A stretch of DNA of 35,768 nt from Schoenoplectus triqueter (Eukaryota; Streptophyta; Magnoliopsida; Poales; Cyperaceae). The stretch is taken from the NCBI GenBank assembly GCA_964058805.1, contig CAXKVV010001315.1:1-35768 (forward strand). The letters run 5' to 3'. Shown here piece after piece: positions 20,438 through 32,018 of this stretch (position 1 is the stretch's first letter; each line of letters opens with the position of its first letter). The translations under genes were made by a program, and so were the position numbers. The notes under the pieces are model-generated. The model was not told the DNA's origin. It saw only the letters and a program-made list of their open reading frames with translations, and searched no databases.

Positions 20438-21234
20438 GGTTCTAAATAGTGATTATCGCGTCATCGTGACACAGTCTTAAAAAATCTATCGCGTTATAAT
20501 ATGCTATAGCGAAAGTTATTCGGTATAGCGTAAATAAATAAAATTAATATTTTTACTTAAAGATTGAAAGAGCAAATAAATAAATAATACAAAATCAATT
20601 AAAGAATAATACTGACATTGAACAAGTATAATTTTTAAAATAATATTAAAAAAAAATCGATATAGTAAATTATTAAATTAAATAATATATAATTTTTCAT
20701 CAAGCGCATTTCATTATTAATTAAAGTCGATGATGAATTGATTAAAATGCTAAATTTTGGATTAGATTAAGTCTCAAAATAAAATAAAAAATAGGTTATT
20801 TTAGTTTAAATTATATTTAAATTGCTCAAATTCAAGGTGTTATCTAATTTAGTTGTTATTTCAGATAAAAAATGAAATCCAATAAGAAAGCAAGAGAAAT
20901 ACACAAGTCGGGGTCAAACTAGAACGCTGATAACAAAGAAGGAAGAAATTTTAGTCCAAAATTTATATGGAGTAATAAGATTATATGTCAATATTGTAGA
21001 TCTTATTTTTAGCTTTTCAACGCACTTTAAATCACCTCTGTTGGAGTTTGGATGAAGAAAATATGATTGTTTGAAATTTATTATGAATAAAAGTACGATA
21101 GCGTGCTATATTGCCGCTACACACAATAGCGGTCTGCTATCAACGCTATAGCGCTAATAGTGCAATGCAGTTATATAGTATAACATTTGGGTTCAAAAAT
21201 GTTATAATGCCACTATAGCGCGCTATTTAAAACA
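20438..21234. mobile_element. hAT-like element with TAGCG subterminal motifs
   Basis: The ends read GGTTCTAAATAG on the left and CTATTTAAAACA on the right. Inside each end are repeated GCTATAGCG, ATAGCG, CGCTATAGCGC and TATCGCG words (20455-20530 and 21095-21225), separated by AT-rich non-coding DNA. The layout of short termini plus clustered GC-containing motifs resembles non-autonomous hAT elements. The borders are approximate and no clean 8-bp duplication was found. Confidence 0.5.
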
Positions 21235-21279
21235 CTAATTTCTTAAGATAAAAATAGACAATCTAACTTTAAATGTCTA

Positions 21280-21651
21280 CTAGTATCTTGCATGTGCGTT
21301 ACTATAGTGATGTCTTTTAAAAATATAAAAATATATATTTTGATGAGCAAAGAAAGAAAATAAAAATGAAGATAATTTAGCAATTAATATAAATTTTAAT
21401 TATGAACACATAATTAATATAAAATAAATATAGAATTTAGAGAAAAATTAGCATTCATAATTTAAGAAAAGTTAAAATTCATAATTGATAGTAATCTAAG
21501 AAAAAAGAAAGCAAATTAGAGCAATTATATTCCTAAATTATACAACATTTCGTATAACAATTAATATCAAGAGGATATTATAATTTCAACACAAATAACC
21601 ATAAAAATAGTAACATTAATTATTTGATGAATAGCTCAATTTGATGACTGA
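21280..21651 (-). mobile_element. Non-autonomous Helitron family 1, copy 2
   Basis: Minus strand: TCAGTCATCAAATTGAGC at the 5' end after an A, and CGCACATGCAAGATACTAG at the 3' end before a T. It aligns along its whole length with 17601-17964 (for example TAATTATGAACACATAATTA, GTTAAAATTCATAATTGAT) with moderate divergence. The 3' end has the short palindrome GCACATGC shortly before CTAG. Non-coding. Confidence 0.78.
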
Positions 21652-21654
21652 TCA

Positions 21655-21955
21655 CGGATCGGGTAAAATAAATATTGATTATTAATTATTTTTATATAAT
21701 TTTAAACAATAAAATATTGATTAATTTATAATTAATCTTAATTAGTGTATATTTAAGTTTTATTTAGTACTAAATCACAAAATTACTTTAAAAATATATA
21801 ATTAATTGGGTCGGGTTGGGTTGATCCGAACCCGACCAGACCCGATTCGGATCAAAAAAATTGAATCAATATCCGATCCATTTATTTTCGAATCGTATCA
21901 GATCGGATCAAGTTCGAATCGGGTCGAGTCAAGAATTGACACCCTAGTATGTATC
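21655..21955. mobile_element. Fragment of a GGGTCGGGT-type DNA element
   Basis: The right end carries GGGTCGGGTTGGGTTGATCC, GAACCCGACCAGACCCGATT, GGATCAAGTTCGAATCGGG and the terminal-like GAATTGACACCCTA (21938-21951). A shorter GATCGGGTAAA is at 21656, next to Helitron copy 2. Such tetranucleotide-rich ends with TAGGGTGTCAATTC termini are common in plant non-autonomous hAT-like elements. The other terminus is not clear. Confidence 0.35.
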
Positions 21956-22365
21956 ATCTAACTTTTTTCCTAGATAATGTCATGTTCTACCCTTTAGACT
22001 TTAGATCTATAACTATAATATAGTCCAAATACAACTCGAGAATTTTCAAACGTCAAAATGCACGAACTTGGCTTGATTTGAACTGAAATGACCCCAAAAA
22101 AACGAATGATTTGATATGAAACTCAACTTGATACAAGTCTCTAATATTGGTTCTAAATTTGACCATAGATTGACACAAATCTAATTGATCTCGCCTTATC
22201 GCCACCCCTAACAATCACTTTCATGCCTTGCTTTTAAAAGCTGGTGAAAAAAAAAGATGAAGAATGTTTAAGTCCATTCAATATCACATTTTTACGGTGA
22301 ATATTATTTCGATAAAAAAATTTTTTTTTGCAGAAACCATATACTAGTTCCGTTTTCAACACTAA

Positions 22366-22826
22366 ATATACTATTATATAAAGTATCTAAGAATTGGAAG
22401 GTCCATTTTTTATTATAATATTTTTTATTATACTCATTTTATCCCTCAATTAGACGGATAATATTTATTTTTTGTTGATCTAACATATGTGATCACGTCC
22501 ATTGATCCCCTCTTTCTCTCCATTTTTTTTCTATATATACTATTATTTCCATAATGTTATTATTTTTATTTAGCAATCTTGTGCATATTTAGTAAGAAAT
22601 TAATGGTAATAATATATATTAGAATAATTTACTTTTCTTGTCATAAAAATCATGAATCATTAACTCATATTGTGCAAAAATCTCATCCAAGATTAATATA
22701 ATCTTTATTATATATTTTCTCTATAATTTGGTGAATTTATAATTTAATATTAGATAATTTTGAATTATTTTATCTTATAATATTTTAATGTTTAAATAAA
22801 AAAATATGCTGCAACGCCCAGGTAGA
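22366..22826 (+). mobile_element. Non-autonomous Helitron family 2, diverged copy
   Basis: This is the inverted relative of 27207-27676. It starts TATACTATTATATAAAG and shares TCTAAGAATTGGAAGGTCC, CCCTCAATTAGACGGATAAT, TGTGATCACGTCCATTGAT, AATCATGAATCATTAACTC and TTTTAATGTTTAAATAAA. Both termini are eroded: the leading TC is not present, and the 3' end reads GCTGCAACGCCCAGGTAGAG instead of the hairpin plus CTAG. No coding capacity. Confidence 0.75.
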
Positions 22827-23339
22827 GATGCATTCGTTCATTCACGCTGGTTTATTGGTCAGATCGGTGGATCAACAGGTTCAATTGCTGGTTTTTAATA
22901 TTTATATAATTATTAGATATTTTTTTAAGTATTGAGGATCTATATAAAAAGACACATACATAATGATTAAAATATTATATATAAGTGAATTTACACGAAC
23001 AAGAAGCAAAATAAAAAATAAAAATAAAAAGAAAGATGATCCGAAAGTACCAGTAGATTATCAAACTAGATTAGGTTCCGTTTCAAGGCTTCAAACACTG
23101 TTTCAGTGATCCAGTATATACTAATTTAATTGTCGAAAAACTCTTGATGCGTCTCATGCAAATGTCACAAAGTTAAGGAGATCGACTGAGATTTTACGGA
23201 ATGTTGTTTATGCATGACAAATCATTCATTCGTCTATGCTGTGTTTTATGTATATTTTATTGATTTTAGGATACAAATGATAAACAAAAACTCTAACAGA
23301 CAAATTGAAAAAGTTCTCATCAAAAGTACATAAAAGATA

Positions 23340-24260
23340 TTATTAACATTGTAGGATTATAATAAAAATCAATAGAGAAAAATATTCAAAATAATTTTGT
23401 GCAGTTCGTATAATAAAGTCTTAACATTGTAATGATTATAACAGAAACTAATAAAGGATAACATAATTTGATTATTTTGATTATTTTATTTATTAAAATG
23501 AAGTAACAAATGAATTAACATTTAAATAGACTAACATACAAAAATATTATTTAATGCATTTGTGTTAATCTTTTAGCACAATTTGGGTCATAAAAGCTTG
23601 ATGAGCTCGTAGTGATTATAATATGAAGCAATAAAAAATATCATTAAAAATAATTTCATGTACTTTGATGATTTTATTTACTGAAATAATACAATAAATA
23701 AATAAAACTCAAATAGACTAATAGAAAAAATAATTTTAATGCTTTTATATTCATCTTTGTGTGTAACACGTATCATAATATCTTGAGCTTATGGTTATCA
23801 TAATAGAAAATAATATAAGATAGTTTTCAAATAGCACTGACTATATTGACTATTTTATTTGTTAAAATTAGGCAATAATAAAATAAACTAACATAAGAAT
23901 TATTATTTTTTTGTGTTAATCCTCTGCAGAATTAATGTCATAAAAGCTAGAGCATACAATAATTATAATATAAATTAATAGAAGATAACTTTTAAAATAA
24001 ATTTGTATATTTTGATATTTTTTATTTGTTGAAATAAGTTGATAAATGATACAAAAGAAGAATAAACAAACAAAAATAGTACAATTTTCATGCTTTTATA
24101 TTTATTTTTATGCGCAACTTGTGCCATAAAGCCTTGAGTTCATAGTGATTATAATAAAAATCAATATAAGATAATATTCAAAATAAATTTGAGTATTTTT
24201 ATGATTTTATTTTTTAAAATGAAGCATGAAATGATATATAACTCGAATAGGCACCTCTTG
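23340..24260. repeat. Degenerate tandem repeat, about 180-bp unit
   Basis: The anchor GATTATAATA (with changes) recurs at 23355, 23434, 23614, 23794, 23961 and 24147. After a first short step, the spacings are 180, 180, 167 and 186. Each unit holds the series TTTTAGCACAATTTGGGTCA, TAAAAGCTTGAG, GTGATTATAATA, AATCAATA(A/T)AAGATAA, TTCAAAATAATTT, GATTTTATTT(A/G)TTGAAAT and then an A-rich part. Units differ at many positions. No coding frame. The unit length is near that of many plant satellites, but the array is short. Confidence 0.65.
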
Positions 24261-24407
24261 GAATAATAAAAAGTAAAAATAACATTGCTATTTCAACAAA
24301 TAAATTTGCCAAACAAATTTTAGACTAAAGAGAAGAGTGCGGATTAGTGTTAAACCAGTATACCAAGCTACAGATGATATCCCGGTCTAGCTATTGTAGA
24401 ATAATGA

Positions 24408-24617
24408 TTATTATTTAATTATATTATATTATATTATTATATTATGATTATGATTATGATTTATTATTATTTTACTATTATATTATGATTAAGATTATTT
24501 ATTATTATCATAATCAATACTTGTATTATATATTACTATTTTTATTATTATGACTATGATTATATTATCATTATGATTATTTTATTATTATTATTATCAT
24601 CAACATCATCATCAATG
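24408..24617. repeat. ATT/GATTAT microsatellite-like tract
   Basis: Imperfect runs of TTA, TATTA and GATTAT change into ATCATCAACATCATCATCAA at the right end. Simple-sequence DNA. Confidence 0.8.
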
Positions 24618-25148
24618 TCCTTTTGTTAGTACCATATTATCAATATATTAGCTATTTTCACTAATAAATGCTAAATTATTATATATTTTGATAATTTTAT
24701 ATAACAAAAACACATAAAATCGCCTTAACTTTGTTAGAGAAGGTAAATGAACACAGAGAAGGTGATTTTACACAACTTGTAATGCTTCTAATCTGATAAC
24801 GAATGCAAAAATGGAATAACCTGTACTTTTAACTCCAACAACTATTGATAGATAAAAAGCATTTCATTTTTTCGTGAAAAACTTATTATTTAAGATCATA
24901 GTTACCCCCTAAAATAATTTAGTTAACACATCATTCTATAACATAGAAAAATCTGGTTTAGTCATTTTATCAAACGCCACATGAGCATTGATTATTTAAA
25001 ATATAAATCAAATATCATAGTTCCAACTATAATTTATATAAACAAATTTAGAAAATAAATGAGAAATTTACACATCCAACCATCAATTGAGAATTCTAAA
25101 CTAGTGGAAATGCAACTTAAATGAATTATTTTGGTTGTTTAGTTTCGG

Positions 25149-25359
25149 AGGTGGAGGAGGTACAAAGGGTTTTGAACCAAAAAGTTGGTTCAAAGCTCTC
25201 TAGAACCGTTGATTTTGCATCGAGATTCGTACTTTTAATAAATTCTAAATTTAAAATTTGTACCTTCAATAATTATTATGAATCTCGATACAAAATCAAC
25301 GGTTTCAGAGGAATTTGAACCAACTTTTTGATTCAAAACTCTTTGTACCTCCCTCACCT
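25149..25359. mobile_element. Foldback MITE G, about 211 bp
   Basis: The arms pair nearly end to end. The left arm reads GGAGGTACAAAGGGTTTTGA, CCAAAAAGTTGGTTCAAA, AACCGTTGATTTTGCATCGA; the right arm is the complement of GGAGGTACAAAGAGTTTTGA, TCAAAAAGTTGGTTCAAA, AACCGTTGATTTTGTATCGA. The short 65-aa open frame across the left arm is a by-product. Confidence 0.78.
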
Positions 25360-25438
25360 TTTTTAGTTTCAAAGCACATATTTGAGGTTCTTATCTATGT
25401 TCATTGGGATTGGCTTAGATAGTCAAGAAATTCATATA

Positions 25439-25739
25439 TGTAACACACCTAATGTGATTTAAGTGTGTTTAACAATGAATTGGATAAAAAAAATTAGGTG
25501 GGAGATGGGATCTTAAGTATTTGAGAAAATTTAGGATAAATTTGGAGGATTATTTGATATTTTTGGGTAAAATTGAATGAATGAGAGATATAAAAAAGAA
25601 ACGAGTCTCAATACAATTTAATTCATTTTATTTCTTCCATATAGACAATTATCACATCTAACTTCTCAATTTTGCTAATATTCCCCATTAATTATCTATT
25701 ATAATATCTCTTATATAATTATTCTAGAATATGATATTA
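25439..25739 (-). repeat. 3' LTR of the 1.4-kb element
   Basis: On the minus strand it ends GGTGTGTTACA and begins TAATATCATATTC just after the purine tract GAAGGGGAGA. The expected initial TG reads TA, one transition. It is homologous to 26545-26866. Confidence 0.75.
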
Positions 25740-26544
25740 TCTCCCCTTCAAATAGTCCTTATCCTCAAGAATTTTGACAACATATAAAAAATAAAAGATA
25801 TTAGATTTTAGAGATGATCTCCTAGCGTAAGAGAAGAAAAAAATGAATAATTAAAATAGACTTTAGATGAGGTCTTCTTGGCCAATGAAAAATAGAACTC
25901 AAGAATGCTCGTTCTGCATCAAGATGGAAGCACTTTCTTATCGTCAAGTAGTATGAGTTTGATAAATGACACATAAGGAGAAATGGGTCATTATACGGAG
26001 TTTCTTGGAGGAAATTTTTTATTGAAGCCTCTTGTTAGATTGAATGTGACACATTATCAAGGGAGGCTTGATCTTCTTGATGAGTACAATGTAACAAATT
26101 GTTGAATTTATTGTTCAGTGAGTCTTGATTTTTTTAGTGAGGAGAGTTTTGATTTTATTGGTGAGTAAAATCTTGATCTTCTTCCTCGAATTTGAAATCC
26201 ATATTTGTCTTGACTTTAAATTTCATATTTGAGTCAAATATGTGTGTGCTAATCATCATTTTGTCTTGGATGTTCTAAAAAAGAAATTGATAAGAGGATG
26301 TTGAAATTTCGAGCCAAATTATTGGGGAGAATGGTGTACAAGTGTGGAAAGAATGCGGTTGAAATTGTGTGTCAGGCAGAGAAGAATGAGAAGTGATAAA
26401 TGTGGGTGGAAGTGTAGATTTGAGCTCTTGCAAGTCTTTCAATGTAGTAACAATGGTGACAATTAATGATGTCATTCTTACGAAGTTCTTGGAAGAAGAA
26501 GTGAACTCAAGATTCAGATGAGATCGTCGAGTTCTGATATCAAA

Positions 26545-26866
26545 TGTAACACACCTAAAGCGATTTAAGTGTGTTTAACAAGGGATTGGATGAGAAAAAT
26601 TAGATGGAGGATAAGAGTTTGAATATTTTGAGAGAATTTGAGATAAAATTGAAGGATTATTTGATATTTTTCCATAAAATGAGAGAAATACAAAAGAGAA
26701 ACGAGTATCAAGACAATTTATTTATTTTATTTCTTTCATAATAATTATAATAAAAGGGGTGAATTTATATAGATAATTATCCGAACTAATTTTTTTAATT
26801 TTACAAACTATTTCATTAATTATCTATTATAATATCTTCTATATAATTATTTAGAATACTACAACA
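26545..26866 (-). repeat. 5' LTR of the 1.4-kb element
   Basis: On the minus strand it begins TGTTGTAGTATTC and ends GGTGTGTTACA, two bases before the primer-site-like TGATATCAGAAC at 26531-26542. It carries an extra AATAATTATAATAAAAGGGG segment (26749-26760 area) that is missing from the other LTR. Confidence 0.75.
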
Positions 26867-27206
26867 TAATTCTCCAATCGCTCAAATTAGGTTTTCCAAT
26901 CTCGTGAGACAAGCAAAGGGTGAGATCAGAAGAAGACGAATCCAAGAAGAATAGTTAATAAGTCAATGTAACGCCAAACCATTTTTTTATTGAACGATTT
27001 GATGGGTTTTTTTTTTGTAAAAAAAATGGTAAATCGACTCGAAACTGACCGATTTTAATGCACCTCTCATCTTTAGCTCAGCCCAACTCTGAAAGGACCT
27101 CTCGATCCTGATATTTTTGGTTCAACCTGTCGAATAATCCTTTTAGCTACCTTCCAAAGAGGAAAACTTGATTTCCGAATCAAAATCTATTACAACTTTT
27201 TTAGCA

Positions 27207-27676
27207 CTAGCTATATACCCGTGCGTTGCAGCACAATTTTTTATTTAAACATTAAAATATTATAAGATAAAAAAATTCACATTTATCTAATATTAAATTA
27301 TAAATTCATCAAATTATAGAGAAAACATATAATAAAGACTATATTTGATCTTGGATGAGATTTTTGCACAATATGAGTTAATGATTCATGATTTTTATGG
27401 AAAGAAAAGTAAATTATTTTAACATATATTATCACCATTAATTCCTTATCAAATATGCACAAAGTTGCTAAATAAAAAACAAAAATTATGGAAATAATAG
27501 TATATAAGGGAAAGAAATGGAGAGAAAGAGGGAATCAATGGACGCGATCACATACGTTCGATCAACCAACAATAAATATTATCCGTCTAATTGAGGGATA
27601 AAATGGATATAATAAAAATTTACAATGACAAAAAATGGACCCTCCAATTCTTAGATGCTTTATATAATAGTATAGA
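27207..27676 (-). mobile_element. Non-autonomous Helitron family 2, complete copy
   Basis: On the minus strand it starts TCTATACTATTATATAAAG after an A. It ends with the hairpin GTGC-TGCAAC-GCAC, then GGGTATATAG and the terminal CTAG, before a T. Start, 3' hairpin about 10 bases upstream of CTRR, and the A/T insertion site are all hallmarks of Helitrons. The 470-bp interior is non-coding, so it would rely on a Rep/helicase made elsewhere. A diverged inverted relative is at 22366-22826. Confidence 0.88.
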
Positions 27677-30600
27677 TAAGCAATTCAATCCCATGTGTTT
27701 TCCGGAAAGGCATGTTCGTTCAAACTAAGCCTATTATTCATTTTTTTTTTCAAATGAGCTATTTAAGACAATATTTCGTGATCTGGATCCTTCAATTTGA
27801 AATGGACGGCCCACAACTAAAGATCCACCAATCACAGAAGGGCAAATTGCTTACAGTGGAGAAGCGATGGACCTATATATTTCAGAAAAAAAAAAAGGGA
27901 TTTTTTAAGGTTGCTTGATGACCCGGATGAAATTCATTGTTTTTCTCTCAAATTCTGATGTTGGTATGAATCATTAACTCACCGTTCGATGTTGGTACGT
28001 ACATCACATGCTCAATTCTATATGTACCAGTAACACTGCTGCACTGTCAACCTTGTTTTCCCCTCGTGTAAGGTAAGTCTTTTTTATTATTATATGGGAA
28101 AATTAATGTTTGTTTGCTTAGTTACACTGCCCGCAGGCAGCATTCAGCATGTCATATGAAATCATGAAACAGAGGATGCAAACCTTGGAATGCCATTTTT
28201 GCTATCTTCCTTTTTTGGTAGGTGGTGCTCTGGATTCTTTTAGAGGGCCCATGTTATAACTGTAATAATTGTAGCCTGAGAAAACAAATTCCTCCCTTTG
28301 ACTTTTGTTACAATTTTTTTATCAAAAAAGAAAATGTATAAATTTGATTAAAATGGTGAATGTTTATTAAAAAAATGGCATATCATAAAGTCCTCCCGCA
28401 GGATCGGTTGTAAATATTAAAAAAATATATCTATGATTATATGGTTCTTTGTACATGTTTAAATTGGATGGCTTGATTCCATTTTAATTTAAAAAATGTT
28501 ATTTTTTTTATTAAATTTTAAATTCGACTTCCTCTCATGATCTAGAGAATTAATATGCATTGAATAAAACTTGATCGATATACTTTTCAGAAAAGTATGA
28601 AGACATGTTATTTATGTAATAAAACTGAAAAATATTTGAGAGAATTGGATAGCTTGAACTCATCTTTATGTAATAAAAGATTTCAGAAAAAGGTAAAAAA
28701 AAATCAAATATTATATATAATTTCAATGGTAAGACTTAAACACTAATGCCTCCAATAATTCTTTGATAGTCCATTTAGTTAAACATTGTAATTTGGAACC
28801 ATATCGCTTATCACGACAAAAATTGAATAAAATTCTAAATTATGGTTCCTTGTATAAGTCAACGCTATGGTACGCAGAATTCTGAATTATTCAGTGTGAA
28901 TTTTAATATATCCGCTCATTTAAATTTGCCAATTAATTGTGTAATGCAATGCTAATAACTTGGTCTCTCCCTCCATGTCGTTGAGCAATACAGAGGATGC
29001 CCCCACTTATATGTAGGCAAGATTTTATTGAAACCAGTGTGTGGTCAATTGTCCTTCATCTTCTTCTTTTTTTAAAAAAAAGTTGTATCATTTTTTTATA
29101 TTATTTAAGGAAATATATATTATTTATATCAGTTTCATTCCAATATTTTATGTTAAAATTCTGTTCATAAATATAATTTAGTTAGTAAAAATATAATGAT
29201 CAATACAAAGTAATTCATTCTTATTGTACTTATAAGCATACAATCTCAATTAAAATTTTCTACATATATGTCAAAAAATATATGTGCATGATCTGAACCG
29301 TACGTGTGGCATATAGCATGAAATTAAAAAAAGTGGTCCTTTTCTTTCAGTTACAAAAAAAAAAACATTTTTAATTGTTTGATTCCAACACAAACTAAAT
29401 TTAATTTGAACGTCGATGGCCTCCTAGATTGGAGCTATTTTCACTCACTAAAAATACCACCTTCAATAAATTAAAAGAAAAAAAAAGTTAAACTAAAGTC
29501 GTCACAAACGTAGCCTTCATCAGGTGCTTTACCATATTTTCCAATTTTCTTTAGGAAATGTAATTCTGACATGTTGATGTGATAAGTTGAGAAAAGAACT
29601 GTAAATTATTGTTGGGACAGTTTCACTGTCATGTTGCCCGTTGCCGGGGTCAACATACAATATTCTATCTGCCAATTATTAATTGCGTATTAATTAATTT
29701 GACACTAATTGAAATGGGTACCTGATAAATTGACACGTACCATTTAAGGGTTAATTGATAAGCCGTATCCTGGGCTCATATTATTATTAACCGTAATATA
29801 TAAGCTCAGAATAAATGAAGTATGAAATAACTCGCAAATGCAATATCAAGAACAATGACAATGAAATTACTCTAGCTGATCACCACGGTTCTCCTAGTGA
29901 CTCACAACTCTGATTCTCTTAATCAATCTCATATGCATATATAATTAATTTTTCTTTTGGGTAAGTTTATTTTAATTATTTATTAAATCAAGAAAAAATA
30001 AATTACAAAATTGAGAAGCAAAGAAATAAGAAAAGAAATTGAACTACAAACATATCCATGAAAAATAAAATAAGAAAAAAAATAAGTTGATGAAGTTAGA
30101 TGATTGTTGCACGATGCTGTTCTTTTTTATAAGATATATTTTTGTACTTGTCTAAAGTGCAATAATAAGTACTCTTAATGCAATGCAAATATTTTTGCTT
30201 TCCTCTCTTAATTACTGCACAATAATCATATTGTCTTCAGTACTATTTTGAAAAAAAAATGTCTTTATCATTTTGTGATGATAATTAGTTTAATTGCTTG
30301 TTTGTTACGAAAATCAGTAGGATCTAAACATAAGTTCCAAATAATCCGGGACATGAAAAGATTTTGAATGCGATGGTGAGCAGAAGATTTGCAGCATCCA
30401 AATTCGCTGTCAAATTTTGGTTTGAGCATAACAACGCAAAGACAATATATTTGCATTTTTCAATCTCATCATAGCAATTCACAAGAATCTAACGAACAGA
30501 ATATTATTTTTATGCAACTTTGTGTTCACGATTAGAGGCCTGATTGTGATATAGATTTGGTCTCAGATTGCGTTACATCCAATCCAAAAGTGACTTCGAG

Positions 30601-31830
30601 ATTAATGGTCGTAATAACATACAATAAAAACTTGCAAAGAAACTCTTCATTCATAAAACTGCGACATAAACCAAAAGTTCATAATAAATAATACGGTTTA
30701 AACAGAGAAAAAAAAATAAATAATGATAAAGCAAAGTCACAATATACACTTACATGAGGATAAAAAAAAGTAAAAGTCAACAAAAAAACATTTAAGTATG
30801 TACATCATACTTCAGAACAAAAATTGTGGAACAATTAGAAGAAATTTTTGTCTCAAAAAAATTTTAAAGATATTGATTTTGTTTGTTGATAAATTTTTTT
30901 CAATTTTTTTCTGATACTGAATTAATATTTTTCCGGTTAGGAAAAAAGAATAAATTATGTAAATTTGAATATCAACCTGGCATGATTTTTGTAACTATAG
31001 AAAAAGATAAATAGTTTTTGTGGAGAAAATATAGGTAAAATTCTTAGACTGATAGTTAGCAACCTGAGGATAATTTTGAAACTTGAAGTCGCTAAAATAC
31101 TGCCAAAATTTTAGCAAAAGACTAATTAATGTGAAGTAAATATCAGCAATTCCGTACAACGAAAACCATCAACCTTTTTCATGTTCTTTTTAATCGGATA
31201 GATAGCAAAAATTCACAAATCTCATATACAAAATTTATACTCCTGATGATTATTAATTTGGATTTCCAGCTTCTTGAAGTATGCTGAGATTGCCTCAACA
31301 ATAGCATCACTTGTTAGTACTTCCCTGTTCTTTCAGAATATTTCTGACAGCTTCTTAGAGCATACATTCTGTACAGTTTTTCAGGTGGGCAATTTGCGGC
31401 CCTACAAACTGATAACAGAGAGTAAATTTATTTGTGAAAACTATCATGAAGTGCAAATAATGAATATTAATATTATAATATATACTCAGAATATTTATTG
31501 AAGAAATTCAGACCAAACAGATGTTGAAGGGCCCAAGCATAAATAATGTATATCAGGATTACAGCATCCTCTTGCAAATATAATCATGGCAACTCATACT
31601 GTACATTCTTATTTACTGTTAGCGGGTCTCATTCGCTCGAGTGTCTGAATCTGAAATGACTAAAAGTTGAATGATGCACATAAGGAAGATACAGATTATT
31701 TTCTTGGTCGAAATTCAGAAGTCATTTTCATGATTCACCAGCATCCACATAGGATAACACTCACTTGCAGTCTGTAGTGATTTGAATTTCTCTTTCATTC
31801 TTTTTTTCCTTTTAGAAAACTAATAAATTT
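27677..31830. other. AT-rich non-coding stretch, no supported gene
   Basis: No recognisable domain, RNA gene or bounded repeat over about 4 kb. Short open frames at 27712-27918 and 30268-30456 carry no motif. A minus-strand stretch at 31262-31377 reads as possible coding sequence with one TGA (SDAIVEAISAYFKKLEI) and is noted as a finding only. Confidence 0.45.
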
Positions 31831-32018
31831 TGAGGGAAATGATGAAATATGATGAAAAAGCTATATTGAGAATTTTGATATTACAAGTTCTCTATACATG
31901 CATATATATAAACTAGATACCAATTACAGATATGCAGCTGTATTTGAGATGCTAGTTTATTTGTTGTCTATTAACAACTAATGATGAATCTTCTGAGGTT
32001 GTATTATAATCTCCAACA
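31831..32018 (-). repeat. 3' LTR of the copia element (outer end uncertain)
   Basis: On the minus strand the LTR begins TGTTGGAGATTATAATACAA at 32018, directly after the purine tract CTTGAGGGGAG (32019-32029). A TATA-like TTTATATATATGCATG follows at about 31896-31913. The other end has no clear CA terminus; TTTCCCTCA near 31831 is the best candidate. Confidence 0.55.

Larger units (their letters stand above)
25439..26866 (-). mobile_element. Non-autonomous LTR retrotransposon, 1.4 kb, with both LTRs
   Basis: Two direct repeats of about 300-320 bases (25439-25739 and 26545-26866) both begin TGTAACACACCTAA on the plus strand. They share GATTTAAGTGTGTTTAACAA, GGATTATTTGATATTTTT, GAAACGAGT, and ATTAATTATCTATTATAATA. 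Next to the right repeat the minus strand has TGATATCAGAAC, close to the tRNA-iMet primer site TGGTATCAGAGC, with a two-base gap. Next to the left repeat it has the polypurine tract GAAGGGGAG. The order gives a minus-strand element. The internal 800 bases encode no gag or pol, so it must have used proteins from another element. The LTRs are clearly diverged. Confidence 0.82.

Noticed and set aside
30268..30456. 62-aa minus-strand frame
   Set aside because: No domain, no splice context and a length expected by chance.
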